From Oreohelix idahoensis (taxonomy: Eukaryota; Mollusca; Gastropoda; Stylommatophora; Oreohelicidae): a stretch of DNA of 64,000 bases. Position numbers and translations under genes: made by a program. Every line of letters begins with the position of its first letter. Position 1 is the first letter of the stretch. The notes under the pieces are model-generated. The model was given only the letters and a program-made list of their open reading frames with translations, ran no database searches and was not told the DNA's origin. This document shows positions 12,064 through 22,536 of the stretch, one piece after another. The stretch is from positions 494,001 to 558,000 of the forward strand of contig JAMPIV010012435.1 of the NCBI GenBank assembly GCA_024509875.1. The letters run 5' to 3'.

Positions 12064-12117
12064 GCAGGCCGCCCTCCTCCTTTTTCAGCCGGGCTTGGGA
12101 CCGGCGTAGGCGGAGTT

Positions 12118-12130
12118 CTCATCAGTAGTT
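12118..12130. repeat. Target-site duplication, copy 2
   Basis: ctcatcagtagtt, identical to 8957-8969, at the 5' side of LINE-A. Confidence 0.93.
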
Positions 12131-12310
12131 CCTACCTTTAATTTGTTGAATAGATGGTATCTCAATCTGTTATGACCTGTGCGAAGTCTGAAGATTACCA
12201 CTGTTCACTTCTGCTGAGCTGGTAATATGCATCATTTTTTTTATGGCCTGGATGCTCTGCTTCCCACTTGTGCCTGTATCTGCGCTTGATGAAACTCTTG
12301 GCCTCCTCAT
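12131..12310 (-). pseudogene. LINE ORF2 C-terminal tail, upstream half
   Basis: The minus strand reads Leu-Arg-Thr-Gly-His-Asn-Arg-Leu-Arg-Tyr-His-Leu, the segment just after RNase H in many LINEs, leading into the Cys motif that resumes at 8969. A one-base frame break lies near 12195. No RNase H core is visible upstream, so the older element was already truncated or decayed when LINE-A landed in it. Confidence 0.68.
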
Positions 12311-12419
12311 AAGTTATAACACATAAGGTAGGGAAACCACGAGGCCTGTAAACAGTAAATTAATATGAAACAAATATAAAGGTATGTTATAAGGCACTCG
12401 TAGGAAATAAAGTAGTAGA

Positions 12420-12540
12420 ACACTAGACAACAGAAAAACAACAGACATGAGTGGCTTACCCAGGATTTGAACCCTGGACCTTCCGTGCGACAACACCGCC
12501 TAGCTATGCAAGCTAGTTGCTGATCCATCTGTGTATGCAT
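12420..12540 (-). mobile_element. tRNA-derived SINE or tRNA-like fragment
   Basis: On the minus strand an A-box-like motif (ttgcatagctagg, 12499-12511) and a B-box (ggttcaaatcc, 12463-12473) are about 38 nt apart, near the spacing of an internal Pol III promoter. The stem pairing around the B-box (ccagggttcaaatcctgg) looks like a T-arm. A full cloverleaf with acceptor stem is not evident, so a SINE head or tRNA pseudogene fits better than a working tRNA. Confidence 0.55.
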
Positions 12541-14490
12541 GGATCCAGGTGTTGCTTGGGTAATGTTTCTCTATATATTTTGTGGTTAGGATTCTCCTTT
12601 CTGTTTCATTTTGGCTGTTCTTTCTCTCAATACCAGGAACGTTTTCTATCATTTCAGGGAAGCACTGTCGTTTCCAAATTGGTAGCTTGTGTGCAGTACA
12701 TATTGGCGTAGCTGTTGATATTGCAACACTGACCTAATCAGATACAGATGACATATCAGGATCCATCGTAGAATGGCGTGCTGTTCCCGACTGATTGTCT
12801 GGGTCATCTACCAAACAGGCTGAAAAATGAGATTCTGAAGGTTGAGAAACATTGCAGAACCGCTGCATGAACTTCCGCTAGCATTGGTTGTCGTGTTTTT
12901 TTTTTTCCTGAATATATTAGGTTTATATGGAGACCACATTACTGTCAAACATTACTTTCGAGGAAAATATGCAATAACGTCATTTGCTGCGGTCTACTTT
13001 AAAAGACATTGCAAATCAGCGCATTCATTCCATATCAGCGCATTCATTCCATTTTACTACCTGTACGGTTTTGTTGTTGTTGAAAATATTCGAATTCAGT
13101 TTTGCATATGATTGCCTATCTTAACGCTCAGCTCGCGCGTAATTGAATTAGGTTCGCGCACAGAAAATAGGGGTTTTAAAGAAAGCTCGCGCACATTAGA
13201 ATTCGCGCGAATAAAACTCGCGCAAAAAGAGGGTTGAGTGAATATAACAACCCTGGACAGTTTGCCAGTGAAGAAAGTCGTCTATCGAGTTGATAAAACA
13301 GTACTGGGGAGTCAATTCTTTCTTTGCCTCATAAAAGAACCCCCGGTAGATAAACGGTTGCTGCTTCAGGCATGTATAAGGCGACTAATATGATGAGGGG
13401 GTTGCATGGTAACCTCATTAAGCCAAACATATTGCTACATAAACTATTGCTACAATAGTATATGGATGCTTTGTGTAGGATGTCTGCACGAGGTCATCTG
13501 CTGTGATTCCATGCTCTATAAGGAGCGAAAAGAAAAATGATGGTGTCTAGGGACCAAAGGTTATGAAGAGACGTGGTTGTGTACGCCAGTCTGCACGGCA
13601 GTTACAGACGTCTGGCGTCTGTCGAAAATGAGCTCTGTTGTGTTTTTCTCAGTTGGGATGTTGTTTCTAGAGTTTTTGTAAAAACCAAGAGGTAAAATAC
13701 AGTAAGTCATAGTCTGTTGTGTACGTCGGACATATTAAGGCTTATTACCAAACATAAAAGACCTTGTGGTCTGGTGTTTCCTGCTATTAAAGATGTCGTA
13801 ACGATCTGTGACCGAAATCATTGGGAAATTTTCTTGATGTAAATGGTACAGGGGCAGTAACCATGATAATTGTGCTCTTGTTGCCGGTTTTATCACGTTT
13901 CTCTCCCCTATCTCGCAATATTTGATCTCCAGTGTCACGTGTTTATGTAATTAACAGCATTAGGGGTAGAAGGTTGTGTACAGACATGATCGCCAGCCTC
14001 AGCCGACAGTATTAGATAATATTTCTTTCTGTTATTTCTCTTTGTTTTCTTTGTGTCAGTCTGTTTTTTGTTCTTCTAGTCTCTGCCTGTCTCTTTTTTT
14101 TCCTGTTTTTTTTCCTCCATTGGAATAGATATTCCCATAGCAAATACTGCCGTACGGGAGTGAAGTGTTAGAGACTGCACTATACTAGGGCCAGTATCGA
14201 GAGGTGGGGTGACCAATACATGTCTTCGCGGCTTTTTCTTTCCCTAACTCAAGCAAAGTCAGGTACCTATTTACAGCTGAGTAGACTGGAGCGTGACGAT
14301 ACCGTGAGTCAAACACGGCACCTACGTCACAAGAGATCTGCGCTCTAACGCCATCTGTTAATGGGACGCTCTTTTCCCACATTCTTTTTACTTTATTCTT
14401 TGGCGTAGGTCCCGGGGGGGGGGGGGGGGTCTCTGAAGAAGTAAATAAAAAAAAGGGCTACTTCACCCTCAAGGATGTCGTACCAGGCCC
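12541..14490. other. No gene recognised; scattered repeat remnants
   Basis: No ORF has a recognisable domain. A cluster of five 'ctcgcgc/ttcgcgc' words lies at 13132-13230. 13420-13540 contains a diverged copy of the 'ccatgctctgtaag...' dispersed repeat seen again at 14882. A G-run of more than 20 lies at 14409-14430. Confidence 0.5.
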
Positions 14491-14492
14491 TA

Positions 14493-14702
14493 CTTCACCT
14501 CCAAGTGGTGGTCCTGGCAACATGCTGCATCACTGCAGTCTGGCCGAGATAGTAGGGATCGAAGAGGGAAGGCAAACCCGGTCCCAAAAAATGCCGTGCT
14601 GAAGTTGGATGTGTTAGCCGAAAGGCGCAGATATCGCAGCTTCGCTGTAAACGGAAACCAACGCAACCATCGTCCTTTTCAGGACGAACGAGGAAGAAGA
14701 AG
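14493..14702. repeat. Dispersed repeat, copy 1
   Basis: This about 210-bp segment is clearly similar to 20545-20752: both contain cctccaagtggtggtcctgg or the cacgtgg variant, then ctgcatcactgcagtc, then aaaaaatgccgtgctgaagt and cgtccttttcaggacgaacg. Orientation is the same in both. It is probably part of an unidentified transposon's noncoding or decayed coding sequence; no domain was recognised. Confidence 0.8.
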
Positions 14703-14704
14703 TT

Positions 14705-14945
14705 CCACACCCTGTAATGAGCGCAAAAGGAAAGTGAGAATTATGGGAAAGATGTCGCCCGTAAGACAAAAACTGAATATGACTACTCTTCCCCCCAGGC
14801 ATGTCGTACCAAGCGTCTGATATGATACATGGGGCAGACAGGTGAAGGCTTCCTGCAAGAGGACTAGCTGTAGTGGTTGTTCCATGCTCTGTAAGCAGCT
14901 CAAAAGGGAAGTGATAATTATGGGTAGGATGTCGCCAGTAAGACC
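14705..14945. repeat. 177-bp tandem duplication, diverged
   Basis: A block of about 61 bp beginning ccacaccctgtaatgagc at 14705 recurs at 14882 as ccatgctctgtaagcagc, 177 bp later. Both copies contain aagtgaga/ataattatggg and gatgtcgcc. A further relative lies near 15056. Probably old duplications inside a dispersed repeat. Confidence 0.6.
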
Positions 14946-15147
14946 AGGATATGGCGACCACTACCATATAAAACATTGCTACAGAAAACACCACTGTAAG
15001 AGTACATGCATGTTTTGGTGTAGGCGTCATTCAACTGGACGTGCTATAGTCGTGATCCTATGCTCGACAGGGAGTGAAGCTGGAAATGATGAAATTATGA
15101 CTGATTGTATTCTTCTTCTCCACCCCTTTCGCGGCGTGTGTATCACT

Positions 15148-16312
15148 GCAACTCTTGCAGGGAGTGGCCAGGGTTTAACCATTGCAACTCTTGCAGGGAG
15201 TGGCCAGGGTTTAACCATTGCAACTCTTGCAGGGAGTGGCCAGGGTTTAACCATTGCAACTCTTGCAGGGAGTGGTCAGGGTTTAACCGTTGCAACTCTT
15301 GCAGGGAGTGACCAGGGTTTAACCATTACAACTCTTGCAGGGAGTGGCCAGGGTTTAACCATTGCAACTCTTGCAGGGAGTGGCCAGTGTTTAACCATTG
15401 CAACTCTTGCAGGGAGTGGCCAGGGTTTAACCATTGCAAATCTTGCAGGGAGTGGCCAGGGTTTAACCGTTGCAACTCTTGCAGGGAGTGGCCAGGGTTT
15501 AACCATTGCAACTCTTGCAGGGAGTGACCAGGGTTTAACCATTGCAACTCTTGCAGGGAGTGGCCAGGGTTTAACCATTGCAACTCTTGCAGGGAGTGGT
15601 CAGGGTTTAACCGTTGCAACTCTTGCAGGGAGTGGCCAGGGTTTAACCGTTGCAACTCTTGCAGGGAGTGGCCAGGGTTTAACCGTTGCAACTCTTGCAG
15701 GGAGTGGCCAGGGTTTAACCGTTGCAACTCTTGCAGGGAGTGGCCAGGGTTTAACCGTTGCAACTCTTGCAGGGAGTGGCCAGGGTTTAACCGTTGCAAC
15801 TCTTGCAGGGAGTGGCCAGGGTTTAACCATTGCAACTCTTGCAGGGAGTGGCCAGGGTTTAACCGTTGCAACTCTTGCAGGGAGTGGCCAGGGTTTAAGC
15901 GTTGCAACTCTTGCAGGGAGTGGCCAGGGTTTAACCGTTGCAACTCTTGCAGGGAGTGGCCAGGGTTTAACCGTTGCAACTCTTGCAGGGAGTGGCCAGG
16001 GTTTAACCGTTGCAACTCTTGCAGGGAGTGGCCAGGGTTTAACCGTTGCAACTCTTGCAGGGAGTGGCCATGGTTTAACCGTTGCAACTCTTGCAGGGAG
16101 TGGCCAGGGTTTAACCGTTGCAACTCTTGCAGGGAGTGACCAGGGTTTAACCGTTGCAACTCTTGCAGGGAGTGGCCAGGGTTTAACCATTGCAACTCTT
16201 GCAGGGAATGGCCAGGGTTTAACCATTGCAACTCTTGCAGGGAGTGGCCAGGGTTTAACCATTGCAACTCTTGCAGGGAGTGGCCAGGGTTTAACCATTG
16301 CAACTATTGCAG
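15148..16312. repeat. 36-bp minisatellite, 32 copies
   Basis: The unit is gcaactcttgcagggagtgg followed by ccagggtttaaccatt. It runs from 15148 for exactly 32 copies with no length change, then a partial copy. Variation is limited to point changes (accatt/accgtt, ggccag/gaccag/ggtcag). Because 36 is divisible by three, long open frames appear on both strands: 501 codons on the plus strand from 14842, and 325 and 232 codons on the minus strand. The plus frame encodes a 12-residue repeat (Ala-Thr-Leu-Ala-Gly-Ser-Gly-Gln-Gly-Leu-Thr-Ile). I see no promoter, splice context or non-repeat domain, so I treat these as by-products. Confidence 0.95.
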
Positions 16313-16329
16313 CGGTGGTGGGTTATGTA

Positions 16330-18120
16330 GCAATACATTTGACATGATGAGGTTGCCACCGTCATGCACAACTTCATATTAGTTGTCGCCTCTTACGACT
16401 GCCTGAGATAGCAGTAGCTCTACTCTCGGAGATCCACGAGATCTACACGAGACACTCGCTGTATTACTTTATAAATACACAAATAAATACATAGATATAC
16501 AAGAGAGAGAAAAATAGTGTGTGTGTGTGTAGTGTGAGCGCGCGCCCATGTAATGATGATTTTTGTGCAACATTAAATTCTCGATTCATGACTTCAGATG
16601 TTTTAAAATCTGAGCAAGTACACCCGTCAGAACTATGCAGGGGAAGAATTAAAACTAATGACGTTACCTTTTAGCATCTGTAGCACATTTATAAGACTGG
16701 GGATCTTGCTGGGAACTGATTTTGTTGATTCTCAACCACGTGACTTGAAATATTTGTGGAGTTGTTAAAAATAATTTTAATTTTTGCTTCCTGACTTTCA
16801 TGGGATGTAATCCACCGTCACCTACCTCCGTCAGAGAATCAATCAACCCACAAATATATCAATGAATATAAGCAGATATATGACATTTTAATAAACCTTT
16901 CTCGGTTATTATTTGTACAATAAAATCAGTGTACAATTTCCTGTTATCAGATCTGCTTAAAAAAATTGTTGGCAAATGATTCATACAACTATGATTTACC
17001 TTGTATCATATATGAAATGCTTCATGAAAGTATTGATGCTCACAGCTCTGGGAACTGTGGCGCACTCTAACATCACTAAATCGAAATAGAATGTTATGAA
17101 TTATTTGATTTTTCTTCTCAGGTGCTATCATAAATTTACTTTCGCTTATGACCTATTTCAGTTGTTCACAGTTCATCTCCCAACAGATAGACACTGATTT
17201 CATTATTTACTGCCAGATATGCGTTTACCTTGGTATGTCCTGTATTTCAGTTTGCCTGAAAGTAACTGTAGACTTCCGCAATTTCCTTACCATGGTCACG
17301 GATTCGTGCGCATACAAGATTAAAATTCATCGGCACTTCTAGAGATATTGCATATGCGATACATTTTGATCTTTTTTTTTTTTTAATTTATCAAGTTTTA
17401 TCTTTCTATAATAAATGTTGTGCCGTGTGTTCGCCTTACTGTCGCTGAAGTATCAAGTATCTTGCGATGGCCACACTTGATAAGGCGTATAGAACATTCT
17501 TTATACATTTTATATGAAGATATCGGAATCAGAAAGACTACTGCTATGTTTTTTTAAACCGTTCTAAAAACTCGTGATTGAGCTGAGAAATGAAGCAGAA
17601 AAAGGCGATCAAAGAGTTAATTTTGTGGCTTTATAGTTCATGCAGCTGCAGGTGACTCTACGGAAATAAAACGAGAACTGATAAGACAGCACACTCACAC
17701 TAACTCTCTACTTCAAGTGTCAAACATTGTCGCTGTCTAAAACAGAGGAGCGAACGGTCACAGTTTTTAAGATGAAGGTTCGAGGCAAGCAGATTAACGA
17801 AACAAGCTCAATGAAAACTACCTAAAAAAATATTTAAAAATTCAGTGATAAGAAAACTATAATAAACATTGACAAGACAAAGAACAAGAGACGGTAGAAA
17901 AGGAAGAGATTCTAACTAGACTGGTCCTGGCTGAAAGGAATGAAAATGAACGGATAACAAACATATGTTTGCTCACACACATAAATAAACACAGATACAC
18001 GCACTCGTCATATAATAAAGTATAGCGGATATAAGTTGTTCACGTGTTCGCTAACTCATTTTATTGTGAGTTTTTTCCCCAGACCTAATACAACACACAA
18101 ATATGTTTTTGGTGCAGTAT
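16330..18120. other. No gene recognised
   Basis: AT-rich sequence. A 16380-16410 segment (gtcgcctcttacgactgcctg) resembles the motif at 2740-2760. A short TG microsatellite is at 16517-16532. Nothing else is supported. Confidence 0.5.
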
Positions 18121-18183
18121 TAATATATAGAGCTATTTCTTTCTCGTCTTGGATCCTTAGCCTCTGACAAAGCAGTCAGTGTC

Positions 18184-19017
18184 CATCACGCCTAGTGGCG
18201 TCTTGTAGGGCAGCAACAAACTGTCTCCACTCTGCTTGGTCAGTGGCCATAACGGCTAGTGGCGTCTTGTAGGGCATCTACACATTGTCTCCACTTTGCT
18301 CGGTCAGTGGCTATCACGCCTAGTGGCGTCTTGTACGGCATCCACAAACTGTCTCCACTTTGCTCGGTCAGTGGCTATCACGCCTAGTGGCGTCTTGTAG
18401 GGCAGCAACAAACTGTCTCCACTTTGCTCGGTCAGTGGCTATCACGCCTAGTGGCGTCTTGTAGGGCAGCAACAAACTGTCTCCACTTTGCTCGGTCAGT
18501 GGCTATCACGCCTAGTGGCGTCTTGTAGGGCAGCAACAAACTGTCTCCACTTTGCTCGGTCAGTGGCTATCACGCCTAGTGGCGTCTTGTAGGGCAGCAA
18601 CAAACTGTCTCCACTTTGCTCGGTCAGTGGCTTTCACGCCTACTGGCGTCTTGTAGGGCAGCAACAAACTGTCTCCACTTTGTTCGGTCAGTGGCTATCA
18701 CGCCTGGTGGCGTCTTGTAGGGCAGCAACAAACTGTCTCCACTTTGCTCGGTCAGTGGCTATCACGCTTAGTGGCATCTTGTAGGGCAGCAACAAACTGT
18801 CTCCACTTTGCTCGGTCAGTGGCTATCACGCCTAGTGGCGTCTTGTAGGGCAGCAAGAAACTGTCTCCAATTTGTTCGGTCATTGGCCATCACGCCTAGT
18901 GGCGTCTTGTAGGGCAGCAACAAACTGTCTCTACTTTGCTCGGTCATTGACTATCACGCCTAGTGGCGTCTTGTAGGGCAGCAACAAACTGTCTCCACTT
19001 TGCTCGGTCAGTGGCCA
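18184..19017 (-). repeat. 64-bp minisatellite made of LINE tail sequence, 13 copies
   Basis: The period is exactly 64 bp (for example 18312 to 18376), 13 copies from 18184 to 19015 with no length variation. The plus-strand unit is atcacgcctagtggcgtctt, gtagggcagcaacaaactgt, ctccactttgctcggtcagt. On the minus strand the last copy reads Asp-Arg-Ala-Lys-Trp-Arg-Gln-Phe-Val-Ala-Ala-Leu, a box typical of the C-terminus of LINE polyproteins. Since 64 is not a multiple of three, the frame shifts at each copy, so the array is noncoding. It appears to be an expanded piece of the LINE fragment at its right flank. Confidence 0.93.
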
Positions 19018-19115
19018 TCCTTCGTGCAGTGCTTTAACTAATCTCGGCCTCCACAGCTATCCTTCAAGTTGTTATTGGTCGGGCCTCTCTTTTACCTTCC
19101 TTCTGGGGGCCATAG
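19018..19115 (-). pseudogene. LINE C-terminal remnant flanking the 64-bp array
   Basis: The minus strand immediately upstream of the array's coding-sense start contains Lys-Arg-Gly-Arg-Pro-like and Thr-Val-Glu-Ala-Glu-like words in slightly shifted frames. This is the usual sequence before the 'DRxxWRxFVAAL' box in LINE tails. Frame breaks and its short length make it a remnant. It supplies the likely source of the 64-bp repeat unit. Confidence 0.55.
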
Positions 19116-19676
19116 TATGTCAGTTCTGGTGATGGTGTCGGGATATCTTTTTAAAACATGGCAGTATAAATGTAAACATCCAATATTTTTGCTCTGTAAT
19201 TTCACAAACCGACTTTTGCCAAAATTAGACTCCTGGTAATAAAATCTGCATACATTTGAATAAAGGTCACAGTGACTCACATTTGTGTTATTTTTGAGAA
19301 ATGAATGATTTATATGTTTTTACTCTTGTGTGTGTGTGTGTGGGTATGTGTGTGTGTGTGGTTGTTTTTGTCAAGCTGCCCACACAAAAATGAATAACAA
19401 ATAATTCTGTAGGGATTAATTAAGAATACGGAGTTGAAAGAAACTTGTCACTCATGGGGGAACAGTACTCCGTGGTTACGTGATCAGACGAGAAATGTCA
19501 AGGGAATTCTTCCAGGAGACCACGGTCATAGGACGATGCTGCAGACGAGAGCAGATGAAAGTGGTCAGGCGTATCTACTCCTGACCGAGAAGAGATCAGG
19601 GTGACATTTTCAGACGTTACTAGATAATTAGATGTCTGTTGTATGAGAGAAGTCTGCGACAGACCGCCTGTTGTTT

Positions 19677-20136
19677 TAGAGAAATAGATGTGGATATGTG
19701 TGACATGCCTGGCCCAGACCACCAATTTTATGAGAGAAATAGATGTGGATATGTGTGACATGCCTGGCCCAGACCACCAATTTTATGAGAGAAATAGATG
19801 TGGATATGTGTGACATGCCTGGCCCAGACCACCAAGTTTATGAGAGAAATAGATGTGGATATGTGTGACATGCCTGGCCCAGATCACCAATTTTATGAGA
19901 GAAATAGATGTGGTTATGTGTGACATGCCTGGCCCAGACCACCAAGTTTATGAGAGAAATAGATGTGGATATGTGTGACATGCCTGGCCCAGATCACCAA
20001 GTTTATGAGAGAAATAGATGTGGATATGTGTGACATGCCTGGCCCAGACCACCAAGTTTATGAGAGAAATAGATGTGGATATGTGTGACATGCCTGGCCC
20101 AGACCACCAAGTTTATGAGAGAAATAGATGTGGTTA
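19677..20136. repeat. 55-bp minisatellite, 8 copies
   Basis: The unit is gtggatatgtgtgacatgcc, tggcccagaccaccaagttt, atgagagaaatagat. 'tgacatgcct' occurs at 19701, 19756 and so on to 20086, exactly 55 bp apart. Copies are nearly identical, differing at aatttt/aagttt and gacc/gatc. A diverged relative is at 4579-4760. Confidence 0.95.
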
Positions 20137-20544
20137 TAAGACAGCGAACGAAGAAGGAAACTATGTACGAACGAACGAACTTTATTTTGGAAGGTTAAGA
20201 ATTAAGCTGGTCTCTTGCCTTACACAATGGGCTAATCACGTGTTTGTCAAACATTTTGATTACATTTTTTCCCAGGAGCCTTGTGCTCTTTGGGTCCCCT
20301 CTACACTTCGTTTTACTGGGGGGTAGAAGAGGTTCCGATTATGAGATGAGATGAGTCTCCTGCCTTGCAGGATCGAACCCTAAATCGCAATTCTGCCAAG
20401 TGGCACCGAAAAAGGGGTGACGCGGGAGGTCAGCGGTAGAATTATTTCACGTAACTTGGGACCCAAAGATGCAGCAATAGAGAATGCAGTCAGCGACCCA
20501 TAGCTTGACTGCTTGCATCAGGGTCAGCGAATCAGAGCTGACCA
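20137..20544. other. No gene; possible tRNA-like remnant at 20330-20440
   Basis: On the minus strand near 20366 there is a B-box-like word (gggttcgatcc) with short flanking pairing. I cannot find a convincing A-box, so it is only a possible SINE remnant. A short 'cgaa' tetranucleotide run is at 20168-20180. Confidence 0.3.
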
Positions 20545-20752
20545 AGACCCTACTCCACCTCCACGTGGTGGTCCTGGAAACAGTCTGCATCACTGCAGTC
20601 CAGCTGAGAAAGTAGGGATCGCAGAGGGAAGGCAAACCTGGTCCCAAAAAATGCCGTGCTGAAGTCGGATGTGTCGACCGAAAGGTGCAGATATCACAGC
20701 TCCGGCGTAAACAGACACAACGCAACCAACGTCCTTTTCAGGGCGAACGAAG
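20545..20752. repeat. Dispersed repeat, copy 2
   Basis: Second copy of the element fragment at 14493-14702, in the same orientation, with scattered substitutions and small indels. It ends in cgaacgaagaagaaaaa, so the 3' limit may be an A-rich tail. Confidence 0.8.
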
Positions 20753-21173
20753 AAGAAAAAGGTTTTACGTAAATTAAAAAAAAAGTGGCTCGTTTTTTTT
20801 TTTTCTTTTAATATAATTTTTTAAATGTGAAATAAAGTCTTAAAATATGTCTAGCCATGTTGTACTGACTTCTGGACGAATGCTGCTTTATGATAGTACA
20901 AGGGGGTTCAACTCTGAACTATGCACATAGAAAAAAATATTACGGCCCCTTAAAATAAAAAAAAACCATTTTATAAATATTTGTAAAGCGTTAAAAGAGA
21001 CAACGTTAGACTTTTTTGGTGACAAGTTTTCACATTTTCGCGGCAGCGGCGTATTCACAGCCCTTGAGCCCCATTCACGAACTGATCAGAAACCTTAGGG
21101 GAGGGTTCGGCAACCGTTTGTTCCCGACCTACCGGTAGTCCAAGTGCATGATTTGGTGGATCTTTAGCTGACC

Positions 21174-21429
21174 GAGAGAGAGAGAGAGAGGGGGGGGGGG
21201 GGGATTAGATTTTTAAACTACGAAAATTTCTGACCAGACCTCTCCCGCGGACATTTAAAATTGCGGCGTCACCGGGGTCAAAGCTGCTTGTTTGCCCGCA
21301 TCCCCAATGAAAACTCGAGCTGGCTACTAAAATGTATTGGTAAACTGAAGGAGATAGGAGCGCGATCTTTTCTTTGTAAGGTTTGTCTCCTCCTCTCCAT
21401 CTTAAAATTACATACACACACACACACAG

Positions 21430-21465
<36 letters not shown>

Positions 21466-21480
21466 ATGTGTGTGTGTGTT
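21174..21480. repeat. Microsatellites: GA/G run and CA-TA-TG tract
   Basis: An AG run followed by a G run of about 14 lies at 21174-21203. A CA-TA-TG compound microsatellite lies at 21413-21480. The second is the left part of the long duplication that flanks the LINE at 21569. Confidence 0.9.
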
Positions 21481-21568
21481 TAGAAGGTTCCTAATTACTA
21501 AAATGGATCCCAAAAGCTCCTGAGTTGCCGACCCCTGCTGTAGAGGTTATATTGGTATAAAGTACATG
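21440..21568. repeat. Long flanking duplication of LINE-B, left copy
   Basis: A TG-microsatellite followed by ttagaaggttcctaattact through ggtataaagtacatg recurs at 24258-24380. The about 92-bp unique part (21480-21568) differs at one base (ctgctg versus ctgcttt context). It lies exactly at both ends of the LINE, as a target-site duplication would, but is far longer than the usual 5-20 bp. Confidence 0.85.
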
Positions 21569-22288
21569 CTTGTTCTCCTTGGTGTCTTTAACGCTAGAGT
21601 GGGTACCGATAATGTTTCATGGCCTTCATGTCTGGGCAGGTTTGGTATTGGCAAGATGAATGAAAATGGACAACGGCTCTTAGAGTTGTGTGTCCACCAT
21701 GACCTCTGTGTGACCAACACCTACTTTCAGACAAAACCCCAGCATAAGGTGTCATGGACACACCCACGATCCAAACACTGGCACCAACTGGACCTGATTC
21801 TCGTCAGAAGGCCACTTCCCAGGTTTTTGCTCTCCACGCGCTCGTACCATAGTGCAGACTGTGATACAGATCACTCCTTGGTTTGCTGCAAAATCAGAGC
21901 ACAACCAAGAAAAGCCTATCATTCCAGATATGAAGGGAAACCACGCATTGATACCAGCAAGATGTCAGACCCTTTCATGATCGCTCATTTCACTGCGACC
22001 GTCAAGAAAGTGCTCAGTAGCCCTCAGCATGGTGATACTATTACAGAGAACTGGGAGCATCTACGCAACACCATTCAAAGTACTGCACTTGCCACCTTTG
22101 GTAAGAAAACGGCAAAGTCAAATGACTGGTTTGATGCTTCATCAGATGTGATGGCACCTGTCATTGAAGCTAAGCGCAATGCTATGAATGAATACAAACG
22201 TTCACCGAGTGCCAGAACCCTACAGATCCTGAAGGCTACGAGAAGCAAAGTTCAACAAACTGCTCGACGCTGTGCAAATGACTATTGA
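21569..22288 (+). pseudogene. LINE-B partial endonuclease and linker
   Basis: Begins at Gly-Val-Phe-Asn-Ala-Arg-Val-Gly, the DxN motif of the endonuclease with the usual Asp replaced by Val. It then shows Leu-Cys-Val-Thr-Asn-Thr and Ser-Trp-Thr-His-Pro-Arg-Ser, then Leu-Asp-Leu-Ile-Leu-Val, then Asp-Thr-Asp-His-Ser-Leu-Val with the catalytic Asp-His. The N-terminal half of the domain is absent. The frame ends in a TGA at 22286 where related sequences read on into the linker, so it is probably a Trp-to-stop change. Confidence 0.88.
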
Positions 22289-22536
22289 CTCCAGCTCAGT
22301 GAGAGCATCCAGATCGTAGCGCAAACAGGCAACACTAGACAAATGTATGACGGTATAAAAAAACAGCATTTGGCCCCCCAAGAAAGTAAGACGGCACCGG
22401 TAACAACCATTAGCGGAGAAAACTAACCGATAAGGGTAAGCAGATGGAGAGGTAGGTCGAGCACTACTCTGAGCTTTACGCTAGAGAAAATACCGTTACA
22501 CCTGCAGCCCTTGACGCTGTCAAATGTCTGCCAACT

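Larger units (their letters stand above)
8970..12117 (-). mobile_element. Non-LTR retrotransposon (LINE-A), APE endonuclease type
   Basis: The insert is 3148 bp, bounded by identical 13-bp target-site duplications, and carries endonuclease and reverse transcriptase coding sequence on the minus strand. The 3' end (low-coordinate side) finishes in a short tandem of 'aagt' units instead of a poly(A), a feature known from RTE-like LINEs. The 5' end lies at 12117, close upstream of the endonuclease start, so it may be near full length. Coding is broken by several frameshifts, so this copy is dead. Clade assignment to RTE-like is inference from the simple-repeat tail and the compact EN-RT plan. Confidence 0.92.

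Noticed and set aside
12451..12515. A functional tRNA gene
   Set aside because: A-box and B-box are present on the minus strand, but no acceptor stem or full cloverleaf could be drawn; better explained as a SINE head.
14842..16347. A 501-codon open frame that could be a secreted or structural repeat protein
   Set aside because: It is carried by a 36-bp minisatellite whose unit is a multiple of three. Antisense frames are equally open, and the non-repeat ends fall in dispersed repeats.
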